Notes: generated from the sequence alone by a model not told the origin. A stretch of 46,838 nucleotides of DNA from Bradyrhizobium sp. (GCF_030693485.1 NZ_JAUYAN010000250.1:1-46838), one strand, 5' to 3'. Shown: positions 18,659 through 28,772, numbered from the stretch's first letter. A program made the numbers and translations.

Positions 18659-20920
18659 ATGAAGCGGCGGTTTTTCCGGATCAGGCTCCACATACGCCGC
18701 TTCGCCCGGCGCCATCCGTGGCTGACCTTCACCGTCCGCTCCTTCATGATCTTCTCGGCCGCTTTCGGCGGCGCCTATGGCTTCATCTCCGGCAGCCGGG
18801 TCGAGGGCTCCGGCTACGATCCCCACGCCTTCGCGATCGGCGCCAGCTTCCTGTTCGCGCTCGCCTGCCTCGCGCTCGCCACGCTGAGTTTCCGGCTGCG
18901 CTGGGTGCGGCAGACCATGCGCAAGATGGCGCTGCATAACGAAGCGATGGTCGACCGCAATTGGGAACTGCAGGAAGCCGAACAACGCGCCCGCAGCCTG
19001 TTCGAATCGCAGGGCGACCTGATCGTGCTGCGCGACGGCGACGGCCACATCACCTTCGCCAACGACGCCTGGTGCGAACTGGCCGAACTGCCGCGCGAAA
19101 AACTGGTCGGCAGCCGCTTTGCGCTCAACGTTCTGGAGCAGGGCGCCACTGCGATCGAGAGCAACGGCACCAGGATCCACGACCAGAAAATCGCGACCGC
19201 GCTCGGCCCGCGCTGGATCGCCTGGCGCGAAGGCCTGGTCCGCAGCGATGCCGGTCGACCAGCGGAGATGCAGAGCGTCGGCCGCGACGTCACCGACCGC
19301 ATCGAGACCGAGCGCGCGCTCGGCGAGGCGCGCGATCACGCCGACGCCGCCAACCGCGCCAAGTCGCGTTTCCTGGCGATGGCGTCGCATGAAATCCGCA
19401 CGCCGCTGAACGGCATCATCGGCATGAGCGGCCTGCTGCTGGATACGCCGTTGACGCCGGAGCAGGTGACCTATGCGAAGGCGGTGAAGACCTCGGGCGA
19501 CGCGCTGTTGTCGCTTATCGAGGAGCTTCTGGACTATTCCAAGATCGAGGCCGGCAAGATCGATCTCGAACACCGCCCGTTCGCGCTTTCGGCGCTGATC
19601 GAGGACATCACCGAACTGCTGGCGCCGCGGGCGCAGGCGCGGCAACTCGAGATCGCGGCCTATGTCGATGAGCGTCTTCCGATGGAAGTGATCGGCGACG
19701 CTGCGCGGCTGCGCCAGGTACTGCTCAATCTCGCCGGCAACGCGATCAAATTCACCTCGACCGGCGGCGTGGCGCTGATCGTCGAGCCCGGCCTGTGGCC
19801 CAATGAAATCAGTTTCCTGGTGCGCGACACCGGCATCGGCATTGCGCCCGAGGCGCGGCAGCGGATCTTCCGCGAGTTCGAGCAGGCCGACGAGCGCATC
19901 GCGCGCAGCTATGGCGGCACCGGCCTCGGCCTCAGCATCTCCGAGCGCATCGTCAAGCGCATGGGCGGGCGCATCACGCTGCAGAGCGAGCTTGGCAAAG
20001 GTTCGACCTTCGAAGTGTCGATTCCGCTCGCAGCCGCCGAAAGCAAGGCAAATGAGCAACCGGCCTTTGCCGCGCCGGACCTGACCGATCAATCGATCAT
20101 GCTGGTGACGCCGCAGAGCATCGAGGCTTCGCTGATCGCGCGGCGGCTGCAGCGCTGGGGCGGCCAGACCTGCATGATCTCGGATATCTCGGTGGCACAG
20201 GCGCTGCTGCCGGAACGGACCTGGCACGCCGTGCTGCTCGACCACGCCCTCGGCGCCAGCGAAGTCGCCGCGCTGGCCGAAGCCGCCCGCACCCATGCGA
20301 CGCAACGCATCGTGCTGTTCACGCCGGCCACCCGGCATGAACTGCAATCCTCCATTTCCACGGCTTTCACCGGCTATCTGATCAAGCCGCTGCGCGCCGC
20401 TTCGCTGGCAACCCGCCTGAGCATGGCGCCGGAAGTGACGGCGCCCGATCTGGCCGGCGATGCCCTGATCGATGCGCCTGACAATGTCGCGATGCCTTCC
20501 ATCGCGCCGGCGCCCGGGCTTTCAATCCTGGTGGCGGAAGACAACGAAATCAACGCGCTGTTGATGCGCTCATTGCTGACGCGCCTGGGGCACCATGCCG
20601 TCCTCACCACCGATGGCGAGGAGGCGCTGGAATCCTGGCTCGCCGCCAAATCCGCCGGCGCGCCCTATGACCTGGTGCTGATGGATATCCAGATGCCGCG
20701 GCTCGACGGCATCGAGACCACGCGGCGGATCCGCGCGCACGAGGCCGGCCAGCCGGGCCGGCAGACGCCGATCCTCGCGCTGACCGCAAATACGCTGGTG
20801 GAAGACCGCTACGCCTGCTTCGAGGCCGGCATGGATGGCTTTCTCATCAAGCCGCTCGACCGCGAAAAGCTCGCCGAGGCGCTGGCGGGCCTGGCGGCTT
20901 CGAGGCATCTCGCTGCGTAG
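18659..20920 (+). CDS. Hybrid sensor histidine kinase with PAS and two receiver domains
   Basis: Membrane sensor kinase of 753 residues. Order: two membrane helices (about 21-45 and 56-80) with a short periplasmic loop, a PAS domain (about 110-215), HisKA with H244 in MASHEIRTPLNGI, HATPase with GTGLGLSISERIVKRMGG, then a first receiver-like domain (about 480-590) that lacks the acidic pair at its start (IMLVTPQ), and a true receiver (ILVAEDNEI with phosphoacceptor D676 in LVLMDIQMPRLDG). No Hpt domain is present, so a separate phosphotransfer protein is expected. ATG 18659 was chosen because the upstream frame overlaps the previous gene. The signal sensed is unknown. Confidence 0.92.
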   Translation: MKRRFFRIRLHIRRFARRHPWLTFTVRSFMIFSAAFGGAYGFISGSRVEGSGYDPHAFAIGASFLFALACLALATLSFRLRWVRQTMRKMALHNEAMVDRNWELQEAEQRARSLFESQGDLIVLRDGDGHITFANDAWCELAELPREKLVGSRFALNVLEQGATAIESNGTRIHDQKIATALGPRWIAWREGLVRSDAGRPAEMQSVGRDVTDRIETERALGEARDHADAANRAKSRFLAMASHEIRTPLNGIIGMSGLLLDTPLTPEQVTYAKAVKTSGDALLSLIEELLDYSKIEAGKIDLEHRPFALSALIEDITELLAPRAQARQLEIAAYVDERLPMEVIGDAARLRQVLLNLAGNAIKFTSTGGVALIVEPGLWPNEISFLVRDTGIGIAPEARQRIFREFEQADERIARSYGGTGLGLSISERIVKRMGGRITLQSELGKGSTFEVSIPLAAAESKANEQPAFAAPDLTDQSIMLVTPQSIEASLIARRLQRWGGQTCMISDISVAQALLPERTWHAVLLDHALGASEVAALAEAARTHATQRIVLFTPATRHELQSSISTAFTGYLIKPLRAASLATRLSMAPEVTAPDLAGDALIDAPDNVAMPSIAPAPGLSILVAEDNEINALLMRSLLTRLGHHAVLTTDGEEALESWLAAKSAGAPYDLVLMDIQMPRLDGIETTRRIRAHEAGQPGRQTPILALTANTLVEDRYACFEAGMDGFLIKPLDREKLAEALAGLAASRHLAA

Positions 20921-20929
20921 TGCGTCGAC

Positions 20930-21886
20930 TCAAAGCCGCCGCAGCGCCACGGTTTCGACCACGTGATCGGCGCCCTTTTTCAGGATCAGCGTCGCCCGCG
21001 GCCGGGTCGGCAGGATGTTGTCTTCAAGGTTGGCGAGGTTGGTGCGCTCCCAGATCGCCAGCGCGGTGGCGGTGGCTTCCTCGTCGGACAGCAGCGCATA
21101 GCGATGGAAATACGATCGCGGGTCGGTAAACGCGGTGTCGCGCAGCGCCAGAAAGCGCCGGACGTACCAGTCGCGCAGCACCGGTTCGTCGGCGTCGATA
21201 TAGACCGAGAAATCGAAGAAGTCCGACACGACAGGAACCGCCTTGCCGTCGCGCGGCAGCCGTCCGGTCTGCAGGACATTGACGCCCTCGAAGATCAGGA
21301 TATCCGGACGGTCGACCTCGACCCATTGGTTCGGAACGATGTCGTAAGTCAGATGCGAGTAGACCGGCGCCCGCACCTGCCGCCGTCCCGCCTTGATGTC
21401 GCTGAGGAACGACAGCAGCGCCGGCAGGTCGTAGCTCTCCGGAAAGCCCTTCTTCTGCATCAGGCCCTGCCGTTCCAGCACCGCATTGGGGAACAGAAAG
21501 CCGTCGGTGGTCACGAGATCGACCTTGGGCCGCGGCGACCAGCGCGCCAGCAGGGCCTGCAGCACGCGCGCGGTGGTCGACTTGCCGACCGCGACCGATC
21601 CGGCGACGCCGATGATGTAGGGCACCTTGCGATCGCGGATGCCGAGGAATTGCCGTTGCGCCTGATAGAGCCGCAGCGTGGCGTCGACATAGATCGACAG
21701 CAGCCGCGACAGCGGCAGAAAGATGTCCTCGACCTCCTTCAAATCGAGGCGGTCATGCATCGAACGCAGCCGCTCGAACTCGCCCGGCTCCAGCGTCATC
21801 GGCGTATCGTCGCGCAGGCGCGCCCACTGCTCCCGCGAGAATATCCGGTATGGATTGTATTGTTGATCCGGTGCCCTGATGTCCAT
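20930..21886 (-). CDS. coaA: Pantothenate kinase, type I
   Basis: Phosphorylates pantothenate in the first step of coenzyme A synthesis. It is 318 residues, standard for type I CoaA. The P-loop [15 protein letters not shown] is at 93-107, followed by the family motif [15 protein letters not shown] and IFEGVNVLQ. It is the last gene of the histidine-operon string on the minus strand. Its stop is 9 bases from the convergent histidine kinase stop. coaE, the last CoA enzyme, lies 13 kb away in this window. Confidence 0.96.
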   Translation of the reverse strand: MDIRAPDQQYNPYRIFSREQWARLRDDTPMTLEPGEFERLRSMHDRLDLKEVEDIFLPLSRLLSIYVDATLRLYQAQRQFLGIRDRKVPYIIGVAGSVAVGKSTTARVLQALLARWSPRPKVDLVTTDGFLFPNAVLERQGLMQKKGFPESYDLPALLSFLSDIKAGRRQVRAPVYSHLTYDIVPNQWVEVDRPDILIFEGVNVLQTGRLPRDGKAVPVVSDFFDFSVYIDADEPVLRDWYVRRFLALRDTAFTDPRSYFHRYALLSDEEATATALAIWERTNLANLEDNILPTRPRATLILKKGADHVVETVALRRL

Positions 21887-21929
21887 CAGCCGCCTCTAGC
21901 CTTGCCCTCGGTTTTAGTTGATCCGGCTG

Positions 21930-22256
21930 TTACGTGTCGCGCTTGCGCGCGGCCTTCTCTTCCAGTCCGGAGGTGCCGGCGCGCTGCGCCAGCGCGGCCT
22001 CGACCTCCTCGAACCGGACGTCGCGACATTTCAACAGCACCAGCAGGTGAAACAGCAGATCGGCGCTTTCGGCGATCAGGTGCTCGCGGTCATTCTCGAC
22101 CGCGGCGATCACGGTTTCCACCGCCTCCTCGCCAAGCTTCTTGGCGCAATGCTCGGCACCCTTGCTGAGGAGCTTGACGGTGTAGGACGTATCGCCCCCT
22201 GCCGCCGCACGGGTGTCGATGGTGGCAGCCAGATCATGAATCGTGAAACGCGACAT
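21930..22256 (-). CDS. hisE: Phosphoribosyl-ATP pyrophosphatase
   Basis: Second step of histidine synthesis: PR-ATP to PR-AMP. This is a stand-alone HisE of 108 residues, not fused to HisI. The MazG-like fold is shown by KLGEEAVETVIAAVENDREHL and ESADLLFHLLVLLK, which contain the acidic metal ligands. I prefer the ATG at 22256 (MSRFTIHDL), the conserved family start, over the longer frame at 22274. It is 79 bases downstream of hisF and 43 bases before coaA. Confidence 0.94.
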   Translation of the reverse strand: MSRFTIHDLAATIDTRAAAGGDTSYTVKLLSKGAEHCAKKLGEEAVETVIAAVENDREHLIAESADLLFHLLVLLKCRDVRFEEVEAALAQRAGTSGLEEKAARKRDT

Positions 22257-22335
22257 CAACTCAAACTCACGCACGCGCCACGGTATCCGGGCGCTTTCTC
22301 CCGGGGGGATGTAGCACTTCTGTCATAAGAAGTCG

Positions 22336-23112
22336 TCAGGGATCGAGCCGCATCGGCAGCCCGGCGCGCACCATGTGATCCTTGGCCTGGCGTATGGTGA
22401 ATTCCCCGAAGTGAAATATCGACGCCGCCAGCACCGCGGTCGCATGACCCTGCCGGATGCCCTCGACCAGATGATCGAGGTTGCCCACCCCGCCGGAGGC
22501 GATGACAGGAACCCGGATACTGTCGGCCACCGCCTGGGTCAGCGGCAGGTCGAACCCCTGCCTGGTGCCGTCCCGGTCCATCGACGTCAGCAGGATTTCG
22601 CCGGCGCCGAGCGAGACCACTTCCTGGGCATATTCGATCGCATCGATCCCGGTGGAATTGCGCCCGCCATGAGTGAAGATCTCCCAGCGCTCGCCCCCAC
22701 CGCCGCGCTTGACCCGCTTGGCGTCGATCGCCACCACGATGCACTGATCGCCGAATTTTTCCGCGGCTTCCTTGACGAATTCGCGGCGGCTGACGGCGGC
22801 GCTGTTGATCGACACCTTGTCAGCGCCGGATCGCAGCAGCATCTTGATGTCGTCGATGGTGCGCACCCCGCCGCCCACGGTCAGCGGCATGAAGCACGCT
22901 TCAGCGGTGCGGCGAACCACCTCCATCATGGTGCCGCGATTTTCGTGGGTCGCCGTAATGTCCAGAAAAGTCAGTTCGTCGGCGCCAGCGGCGTCATAGG
23001 CAATCGCCGCCTCGACGGGATCGCCGGCATCGCGCAGGTCGACGAAGTTGACGCCCTTGACCACGCGGCCATCCTTGACGTCGAGACAGGGAATCACGCG
23101 CACCTTGAACAT
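22336..23112 (-). CDS. hisF: Imidazole glycerol phosphate synthase, cyclase subunit
   Basis: HisF uses ammonia from HisH to cyclise PRFAR to imidazole glycerol phosphate and AICAR. The 258-residue TIM barrel starts [23 protein letters not shown], with the catalytic aspartates in CLDVKDG and in [10 protein letters not shown], and the phosphate site [13 protein letters not shown]. It lies 9 bases after hisA and 79 bases before hisE. Confidence 0.97.
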   Translation of the reverse strand: MFKVRVIPCLDVKDGRVVKGVNFVDLRDAGDPVEAAIAYDAAGADELTFLDITATHENRGTMMEVVRRTAEACFMPLTVGGGVRTIDDIKMLLRSGADKVSINSAAVSRREFVKEAAEKFGDQCIVVAIDAKRVKRGGGGERWEIFTHGGRNSTGIDAIEYAQEVVSLGAGEILLTSMDRDGTRQGFDLPLTQAVADSIRVPVIASGGVGNLDHLVEGIRQGHATAVLAASIFHFGEFTIRQAKDHMVRAGLPMRLDP

Positions 23113-23121
23113 GGATCGCTC

Positions 23122-23862
23122 CTAGGCCGCGGCGCGCGCGCTGCGGATCAGCGCCAGCGCGGCGGCGGGGTCAAGACGGCCATCGTAGAGCGCACGGCCC
23201 GCGATCGCGCCGGCCAGTTTCCGCGCGCGCGGCGTCAGCAGCGCCTTGACGTCCTCGATCGAGGCAAAACCACCGGAGGCGATAACGGGGATGGAGATAC
23301 TTTCGGCAAGCTCGATGGTGGCGTCGAGATTGAGCCCCTTCAGCAGACCGTCGCGCGCGATATCGGTGAAGATGATCGCGGCGACACCGGCATCCTCGAA
23401 ACGCTGCGCGATTTCCAGCACGGTGACCTGCGAGGTCCGGGCCCAGCCTTCGACCGCTACCTTGCCGTCGCGCGCATCGAGACCGACCGCGACGCGGCCG
23501 GGGAATTTTTTCGCAGCCCCCTTCACCAGTTCGGGATCGCGCACCGCCGCGGTACCGATGATGACGCGGGTGACGCCCTTGCCGAGCCATGCTTCGACCG
23601 TGGCGATATCGCGAATCCCGCCGCCGAGCTGCACCGGCATGGTGACGGCCTTGAGCATCGATTCGACGGCAGCCGCGTTCATCGGCTTGCCGGCAAAGGC
23701 GCCGTCGAGGTCGACCACATGCAGATATTCGAACCCTTGCGCGGCAAAGCTCTGCGCCTGCGCCGCTGGTTCGAGGTTGAAGACGGTGACGCGCGCCATG
23801 TCGCCCTGCTCGAGGCGGACGCACTGGCCGTTCTTCAGGTCGATGGCGGGGAAAAGAATCAT
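23122..23862 (-). CDS. hisA: ProFAR isomerase
   Basis: TIM-barrel isomerase of 246 residues that converts ProFAR to PRFAR in histidine synthesis. It starts [21 protein letters not shown], with the catalytic Asp in AIDLK; the second is in FTDIARDG, and the C-terminal phosphate loop is VIASGGF. I chose ATG 23862 because the upstream frame to 23907 translates part of the preceding palindromic repeat. It is separated from hisH by a 208-base gap that contains a long palindrome. Confidence 0.96.
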   Translation of the reverse strand: MILFPAIDLKNGQCVRLEQGDMARVTVFNLEPAAQAQSFAAQGFEYLHVVDLDGAFAGKPMNAAAVESMLKAVTMPVQLGGGIRDIATVEAWLGKGVTRVIIGTAAVRDPELVKGAAKKFPGRVAVGLDARDGKVAVEGWARTSQVTVLEIAQRFEDAGVAAIIFTDIARDGLLKGLNLDATIELAESISIPVIASGGFASIEDVKALLTPRARKLAGAIAGRALYDGRLDPAAALALIRSARAAA

Positions 23863-23892
23863 GCAACGCCTTCTCGCAAGGACGCAGGTGAA

Positions 23893-24046
23893 CTCCCCTC
23901 CCCCCACGAAGTGGTGGGGAGGGGTCGGGGGTGGGGGGTGGCGCGGCGTTCACCGATGCTGCGGTCCTTGCCGAGACACCCCCCACCCCGCCGCCTTCGG
24001 CGTCGACCCTCCCCACCGCTCGCAAGGGCTCGCGGGGGGAGGGAAA
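23893..24046. repeat. Large CTCCC/GGGAG palindrome, copy A
   Basis: Palindrome of about 155 bases between hisH and hisA. The left arm begins CTCCCCTCCCCCCACG and reads GAGGGGTCGGGGGTGGGG. The right arm has CCCCCCACCCCGCCG, GTCGACCCTCCCCACC and ends GGGGGGAGGG. The related elements at 45417-45533 and 46590-46751 share the GAGGG-TCG and GTCGACCCTCCC parts. It lies inside the histidine operon and could affect mRNA processing between hisH and hisA. Confidence 0.7.
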
Positions 24047-24070
24047 AGGATGCCGCTGTCAGGAAAAGAA

Positions 24071-24721
24071 TCACGGCTTCCATCTCAAGAAGTTCGCAAT
24101 CAGGGCCAACCCGAAACGCTGGCTCTTCTCCGGGTGAAACTGGGTGCCGATCGCGGTGTCCCTGCCGACCATCGCCGTGACAGGCCCGCCATAATCGGCG
24201 CGCGCCAGCACTTCCGACTCGTTGGTGGCATTGAGGTGGTAGGAATGCACGAAATAGGCGTGACGGCCTTTCGGGCCGAGGGGCAATCGCTCAAGCACCG
24301 GGTGCTCCCGGACCATGTCGAGCGTGTTCCAGCCCATGTGCGGAATTTTCAGATTTTCTTCGCGCGGCACGATCTTTTCGACGTCGCCAGCGATCCAGTT
24401 CAAGCCGTCGGTGGTGACACGCTCCTTGCCGCGGGTCGCCATCAGCTGCATGCCGACGCAGATCCCGAAAAACGGACGCGCCTTGTCGCGCACCGCTTCG
24501 GTCATGGCCTGGATCATGCCGTCGAGCGCATCGAGACCCCCGCGGCAATCGGCGAACGCGCCAACCCCGGGCAGCACGATGCGATCGGCGCGGTACACGG
24601 TCTCGGGATCGCGGGTCACCACGATCTTTTCCGGCACATTCATGCTGCGCGCCGCGCGTTCGAACGCCTTCGCGGCCGAGTGCAGATTGCCGGAGCCGTA
24701 ATCGATGATGGCGACGCTCAC
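24071..24721 (-). CDS. hisH: Imidazole glycerol phosphate synthase, glutaminase subunit
   Basis: Class I glutamine amidotransferase of 216 residues that supplies ammonia to HisF. It starts at GTG 24721 with [14 protein letters not shown]. The nucleophile C88 is in [11 protein letters not shown], and the His-Glu pair is in the C-terminal QFHPEKSQ. The start codon overlaps the stop of the DUF2628 gene (GTGA), so the two are translationally coupled. The longer frame to 25309 is only a shadow of the upstream gene. Confidence 0.96.
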   Translation of the reverse strand: MSVAIIDYGSGNLHSAAKAFERAARSMNVPEKIVVTRDPETVYRADRIVLPGVGAFADCRGGLDALDGMIQAMTEAVRDKARPFFGICVGMQLMATRGKERVTTDGLNWIAGDVEKIVPREENLKIPHMGWNTLDMVREHPVLERLPLGPKGRHAYFVHSYHLNATNESEVLARADYGGPVTAMVGRDTAIGTQFHPEKSQRFGLALIANFLRWKP

Positions 24722-25248
24722 CGCGAACCTCCCGGTTCCGGAAACAATCCGATGATCTCGCTTCGCGGCAACGGCGGCGGCCGCGAAAACGGCTGGCCCG
24801 GAATATCCCGTGTCGGTGGCGGCCCGCCGCGCTCGATCGCCAGTTGATCGTTGACGAGCGAGCGCTGCTTGGCGGTCCAGCGATCGAAGAACCGCCGCTC
24901 CGCGGTTTCCCAATCCTCGGCCACCACGATGTCGAGATGGCGCCAGTTGCGCCGCGACAGGGTCCAGCGCCGCAGGCTCGCCGCTTCGAAGCCCATCAGC
25001 AGCGCCAGCAGGATGTCGACGAGCAGGATTGCGTTTCCGCCAACGCCGAGCGCCGACATTCCGAAGCCGACCGCGGTCATCACGATAATCCATCCGATCA
25101 GCGCCAGCCACAACCCATGCCAGAGCAGCCAGACCGGCCCCAGCAGGGCAGCCCAGAAATGAAAGCCGTCGCGAACAAAGGCGAACCTGTCGGCCGCCCG
25201 AACCTCCGCATCGTTTATTACTGGCGCATGAACCGTGTAGACCGGCAT
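24718..25248 (-). CDS. DUF2628 membrane protein in the histidine operon
   Basis: Membrane protein of 176 residues, start [20 protein letters not shown]. Two or three membrane helices occupy about 25-85 ([58 protein letters not shown]). The C-terminal half is cytoplasmic, with [21 protein letters not shown] and a proline-rich tail. Its stop overlaps the hisH start by four bases. This family sits between hisB and hisH in many Bradyrhizobium and Rhodopseudomonas genomes, but no role in histidine synthesis is known. A GGAGA site precedes ATG 25248. Confidence 0.87.
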   Translation of the reverse strand: MPVYTVHAPVINDAEVRAADRFAFVRDGFHFWAALLGPVWLLWHGLWLALIGWIIVMTAVGFGMSALGVGGNAILLVDILLALLMGFEAASLRRWTLSRRNWRHLDIVVAEDWETAERRFFDRWTAKQRSLVNDQLAIERGGPPPTRDIPGQPFSRPPPLPRSEIIGLFPEPGGSR

Positions 25249-25274
25249 CGCATCTCTCCGCCGAGAACCTTTGG

Positions 25275-25325
25275 TTTGGGCATGATCTTTTCGGAAAACC
25301 GGCTCCCACTTTTCCGGATCACGCT
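25275..25325. repeat. Short Rhizobiales repeat (GGCATGATC...AAACCGG type)
   Basis: The 51-base element runs TTTGGGCATGATCTTTTC, then GGAAAACCGG, then CCACTTTTCCGGATCACGC. It is an imperfect palindrome of a type dispersed in very many copies in Rhizobiales genomes. A relative with the core CGAACCGGTACCCACTT is at 29910-29961. It sits between hisB and the DUF2628 gene. Confidence 0.65.
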
Positions 25326-25331
25326 GGTAAA

Positions 25332-25925
25332 TCAGCCGCCGAGCTGACCCTTGGTGGACGGCACTTCGCCCGCGGCGCGCGGATCGATCGCGACAGCCGC
25401 ACGCAGCGCCCTCGCCAGACCCTTGAAGCAGGATTCGGCGATATGATGGCTGTTCTCGCCATATAGGGTCTCGACGTGCAAAGTCACGCCGGCATTGATC
25501 GCAAAGGCGTTGAACCATTCGCGGACCAGTTCGGTATCGAACGCACCGATCTTGTCGCGCGGAAACTCCACCTTGAACACCAGAAACGGACGGCCGGAAA
25601 TGTCGATCACGACCCGCGACAGCGTCTCGTCCATTGGCAGATGGACCCCGGCATAGCGGGTGATCCCGGCCATGTTGCCGAGCGCCTGCTTCACGGCCTG
25701 GCCGATCGCGATGCCGACATCTTCGGTCGTGTGATGGTCGTCGATGTGGAGATCGCCAACCGCCTTCACGGTCAAGTCGATGCGCGAATGCCGGGCCAGC
25801 AGATCGAGCATATGATCGAAAAAGCCGACCCCGGTCGCGACGTTGGACACGCCTGATCCGTCGAGGTTCACCGTTACCTCGATATCGGTTTCTTTGGTCT
25901 TGCGCTTGATGGTCGCCGTGCGCAT
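25332..25925 (-). CDS. hisB: Imidazoleglycerol-phosphate dehydratase
   Basis: Dehydrates imidazole glycerol phosphate to imidazole acetol phosphate. It is 197 residues, the monofunctional form without the phosphatase domain. The two manganese-binding motifs are visible: [17 protein letters not shown] (about 62-78) and [20 protein letters not shown] (about 150-169). It is the first gene of the minus-strand histidine run hisB, DUF2628, hisH, hisA, hisF, hisE, coaA and is divergent from hslV. Confidence 0.97.
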   Translation of the reverse strand: MRTATIKRKTKETDIEVTVNLDGSGVSNVATGVGFFDHMLDLLARHSRIDLTVKAVGDLHIDDHHTTEDVGIAIGQAVKQALGNMAGITRYAGVHLPMDETLSRVVIDISGRPFLVFKVEFPRDKIGAFDTELVREWFNAFAINAGVTLHVETLYGENSHHIAESCFKGLARALRAAVAIDPRAAGEVPSTKGQLGG

Positions 25926-26055
25926 GAAAACTGCTTTCCTTTGGCCGAAAACGCGGCCCTTTTAACAGGCCGCTGCCGCCTTCGCTACTGCGGGATGGGC
26001 CGCGGGACGCCGAACTTCGCCCTATGGTGACCGAAATCACGCATCCAACGGCAGC

Positions 26056-26086
26056 GATTGTAACCGCACGCGCCAATCCCTAGATT
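26056..26086 (+). promoter_or_regulatory. Possible heat-shock type promoter of hslVU
   Basis: GATTGTAA at 26056-26063 is followed after about 14 bases by CCCTAGATTT, loosely matching the CTTGAAA-N(11-16)-CCCCATNT heat-shock form. The start would lie near 26092, about 15 bases before hslV. The fit is partial, so this is a suggestion. Confidence 0.3.
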
Positions 26087-26107
26087 TGGGCGAACACAGG
26101 GAATTCC

Positions 26108-26659
26108 ATGGAAGCATCACAATCCCAGTCGCCGGTCTGGCACGGCACCACCATTTTGACGGTCCGCAAGGGCGGCAAGGTGGTGATCGGCGGCGACGGC
26201 CAGGTCTCGATCGGCCAGACCATCATCAAGGGCAACGCCAAAAAAGTCCGCAAACTCGGCAAGGGCGACGTGATCGGCGGCTTTGCCGGCGCCACGGCCG
26301 ACGCCTTTACGCTGTTCGAGCGGCTGGAAAGCAAGCTCGAGCAATATCCTGGGCAATTGACCCGCGCCGCGGTCGAACTCGCCAAGGACTGGCGCACCGA
26401 CCGCTATCTGCGGCGGCTGGAAGCGATGATGATCGTCGCCGACAAGGATGTCTCGCTGGTCCTGACCGGCACGGGTGACGTGCTGGAGCCGGAAACCGGC
26501 GTGATGGCGATCGGATCCGGCGGCAACTACGCCCTGGCGGCCGCCCGCGCGTTGGTCGACTCCGACAGGGACGCCGAAACCATCGTGCGCCGGGCGCTCG
26601 ATATCGCCGCCGACATCTGCGTCTATACCAACCGCAATGTGACCCTCGAGACGCTTTAG
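26108..26659 (+). CDS. hslV: ATP-dependent protease peptidase subunit HslV
   Basis: Proteasome-like peptidase that forms the double hexamer core of the HslVU protease. The 183-residue protein has the mature N-terminal threonine pair in [12 protein letters not shown] (about T14, after a short propeptide), then [15 protein letters not shown] and the C-terminal [21 protein letters not shown] precedes ATG 26108. It lies upstream of its partner hslU, with a GNAT gene between them. Confidence 0.96.
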   Translation: MEASQSQSPVWHGTTILTVRKGGKVVIGGDGQVSIGQTIIKGNAKKVRKLGKGDVIGGFAGATADAFTLFERLESKLEQYPGQLTRAAVELAKDWRTDRYLRRLEAMMIVADKDVSLVLTGTGDVLEPETGVMAIGSGGNYALAAARALVDSDRDAETIVRRALDIAADICVYTNRNVTLETL

Positions 26660-26674
26660 GGAACGCGGCCGGTC

Positions 26675-27160
26675 ATGGCTCCGCCTTACATTTTCCGTCC
26701 GATGATCGCGGCCGATCTTCCGCTGATCCGGCGCTGGCTCGCGTTGCCTCATGTCAGGGAATGGTGGGGCGATCCCGCGGAACAATACTCGTTGGTAAGC
26801 GGCGACCTCGACGAGCCGGCGATGGATCAATTCATCGTCTCGGTACCCGGCCGTCCGTTCGGTTACATCCAGTGCTACGACCTCACCGCATGGAATACAG
26901 GCATCGGACAACAACCCCCGGGCACGCGCGGCATCGATCAGTTCATCGGCGAGCCCGATATGATCGGATGCGGCCATGGCTCGGCTTTCATTCGCAGCTT
27001 CGTCGATGACCGGTTCAAGATCGGCGCGCCGCAGGTCGTGACCGACCCCGATCCGACCAACCACCGCGCCATCAGGGCATATGAAAACGCGGGTTTCATC
27101 AGGGACCGGCTGGTAGATACTACCGAAGGCGAGGCCCTGCTGATGGTGCGTAACCCATGA
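26675..27160 (+). CDS. GNAT-family N-acetyltransferase (AAC(6')-like)
   Basis: Acetyltransferase of 161 residues inserted between hslV and hslU. It has IFRPMIAADLPLIRRWLALP at the N-terminus (typical of the AAC(6')/RimJ-like group), FGYIQCYDL in the core, a GCGHGSAFIRSF acetyl-CoA region and DPTNHRAIRAYENAGF near the end. Resemblance to aminoglycoside 6'-acetyltransferases is at family level only, so a resistance role should not be assumed. It starts 15 bases after hslV and is followed by hslU after 77 bases. Confidence 0.87.
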   Translation: MAPPYIFRPMIAADLPLIRRWLALPHVREWWGDPAEQYSLVSGDLDEPAMDQFIVSVPGRPFGYIQCYDLTAWNTGIGQQPPGTRGIDQFIGEPDMIGCGHGSAFIRSFVDDRFKIGAPQVVTDPDPTNHRAIRAYENAGFIRDRLVDTTEGEALLMVRNP

Positions 27161-27237
27161 CGCTCCGGCGTGGCGCCGCCCCCGCCGATCATCCGATGCC
27201 GCTTGTGCCGGCCACCTTTTGAACCTAGCTAGGACCC

Positions 27238-28539
27238 ATGACCGACTTCTCTCCCCGTGAAATCGTTTCCGAACTCGACCGCTTCATCGTCGGCCAGGCC
27301 GACGCCAAGCGCGCGGTCTCCATCGCGCTGCGCAACCGCTGGCGGCGGCTGCAGCTCACCGGCCTGCTGCGCGAGGAAGTATTGCCGAAAAACATCCTGA
27401 TGATCGGGCCGACCGGTGTCGGCAAGACCGAGATCGCGCGGCGGCTGGCGAAACTGGCCGGCGCGCCGTTCATCAAGGTCGAAGCCACCAAATTCACCGA
27501 GGTCGGCTATGTCGGCCGAGACGTCGAGCAGATCATCCGCGACCTGGTCGAGGTCGCGATCGCGCAGACCCGCGAACGCAAGCGCAAGGATGTGCAGGCC
27601 CGCGCGCAGCTCGCCGCCGAGGAGCGCGTGCTCGATGCCCTGGTCGGCCCCGGCTCCGGCCCTTCGACGCGGGATTCGTTTCGCAGGAAGCTGCGCGCCG
27701 GCGAACTCAACGACAAGGAAATCGAGATCGAGACGCAATCTTCCGGCGGCGCCCCGATGTTCGAGATTCCCGGCATGCCCGGCGCGCAGCTGGGCGCGAT
27801 CTCGATCGGCGATATCTTCGGCAAGATGGGCGGACGGACCAAGACCCGCCGCCTGACGGTGGTGGATTCCCACGAGCTCCTGGTCAACGAGGAATCCGAC
27901 AAGCTGCTGGACAGCGATCAGCTGGTTCAGGAAGCGATTCATGCGGTCGAGAACAACGGCATCGTGTTTCTCGACGAGATCGACAAGATCTGCGTGCGCG
28001 ACGGCCGCACCGGCGGCGACGTTTCGCGCGAAGGCGTGCAGCGCGACCTGCTGCCGCTGATCGAAGGCACCACCGTCTCGACCAAGCACGGCGCGGTCAA
28101 GACCGACCACATCCTGTTCATCGCTTCAGGTGCGTTTCACATCGCCAAGCCGTCGGACCTGCTGCCGGAACTGCAGGGGCGGCTGCCGATCCGTGTCGAA
28201 CTGGAAGCACTGACCCGCGACGACATGCGACGCATCCTGACCGAGCCTGAAGCGTCGCTGATCAAGCAATATATCGCGCTGCTGCAGACCGAAGGCGTCA
28301 CGCTCGATATCACGCCCGACGCCATCGACGCGCTGGCCGATGTGGCCGTCGCGGTCAATTCCACCGTCGAGAATATCGGCGCACGGCGCCTGCAGACCGT
28401 GATGGAGCGGGTGCTCGACGAGATTTCCTTCGCCGCCCCCGACCGTCATGGCGAGACCATCCAGATCGACGCCGCCTATGTGCAGAAACATGTCGGCGAC
28501 CTCGCCAAGAACGCGGATCTGAGCCGGTTTATTTTGTAA
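27238..28539 (+). CDS. hslU: ATP-dependent protease ATPase subunit HslU
   Basis: AAA+ unfoldase that feeds substrates to HslV. It is 433 residues. Visible: [22 protein letters not shown], Walker [16 protein letters not shown] (about 60-74), Walker [13 protein letters not shown], the intermediate I-domain between them, and a C-terminal sensor region ending DLSRFIL. Length and motifs match functional HslU. A family D palindrome follows directly. Confidence 0.97.
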   Translation: MTDFSPREIVSELDRFIVGQADAKRAVSIALRNRWRRLQLTGLLREEVLPKNILMIGPTGVGKTEIARRLAKLAGAPFIKVEATKFTEVGYVGRDVEQIIRDLVEVAIAQTRERKRKDVQARAQLAAEERVLDALVGPGSGPSTRDSFRRKLRAGELNDKEIEIETQSSGGAPMFEIPGMPGAQLGAISIGDIFGKMGGRTKTRRLTVVDSHELLVNEESDKLLDSDQLVQEAIHAVENNGIVFLDEIDKICVRDGRTGGDVSREGVQRDLLPLIEGTTVSTKHGAVKTDHILFIASGAFHIAKPSDLLPELQGRLPIRVELEALTRDDMRRILTEPEASLIKQYIALLQTEGVTLDITPDAIDALADVAVAVNSTVENIGARRLQTVMERVLDEISFAAPDRHGETIQIDAAYVQKHVGDLAKNADLSRFIL

Positions 28540-28550
28540 GCATCCATCAA

Positions 28551-28690
28551 TCGTCGTCCCTGCCTAGTGCGCAATTGCGCACGGGGCGCAGGGACCCATA
28601 ACCCCGGTCATCTCATGTAGATGACATATCTACCACCCAGCCTGACCGCGATGTCACGGCGTATGGACCCCGGCGTTCGCCGGGGCGACG
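28551..28690. repeat. Intergenic palindromic repeat, family D copy 2
   Basis: Second copy of the roughly 140-base element at 9276-9416. The left arm starts TCGTCGTCCCTGCC and has GCAGGGACCCATAA. The right arm has GGCGTATGGACCCCGG and ends CCGGGGCGACG. The outer arms are shared and the loops differ. It fills the gap between hslU and the membrane-protein gene. Confidence 0.7.
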
Positions 28691-28772
28691 CCGAATGTTA
28701 TCGCGGCATTGCACGCCGCATATCCGGCATGTGATAGTTCGCAGCGGATCGAACCGCTGTCTCGGGTGCCGA

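Noticed and set aside
22375-24180. 601-codon plus-strand frame opposite hisF and hisA
   Set aside because: Antisense shadow of two firmly identified genes; it also runs through a palindromic repeat.
26675-27160. Aminoglycoside resistance gene
   Set aside because: Only family-level GNAT resemblance is visible; context is a housekeeping protease operon, so a resistance call is not supported.
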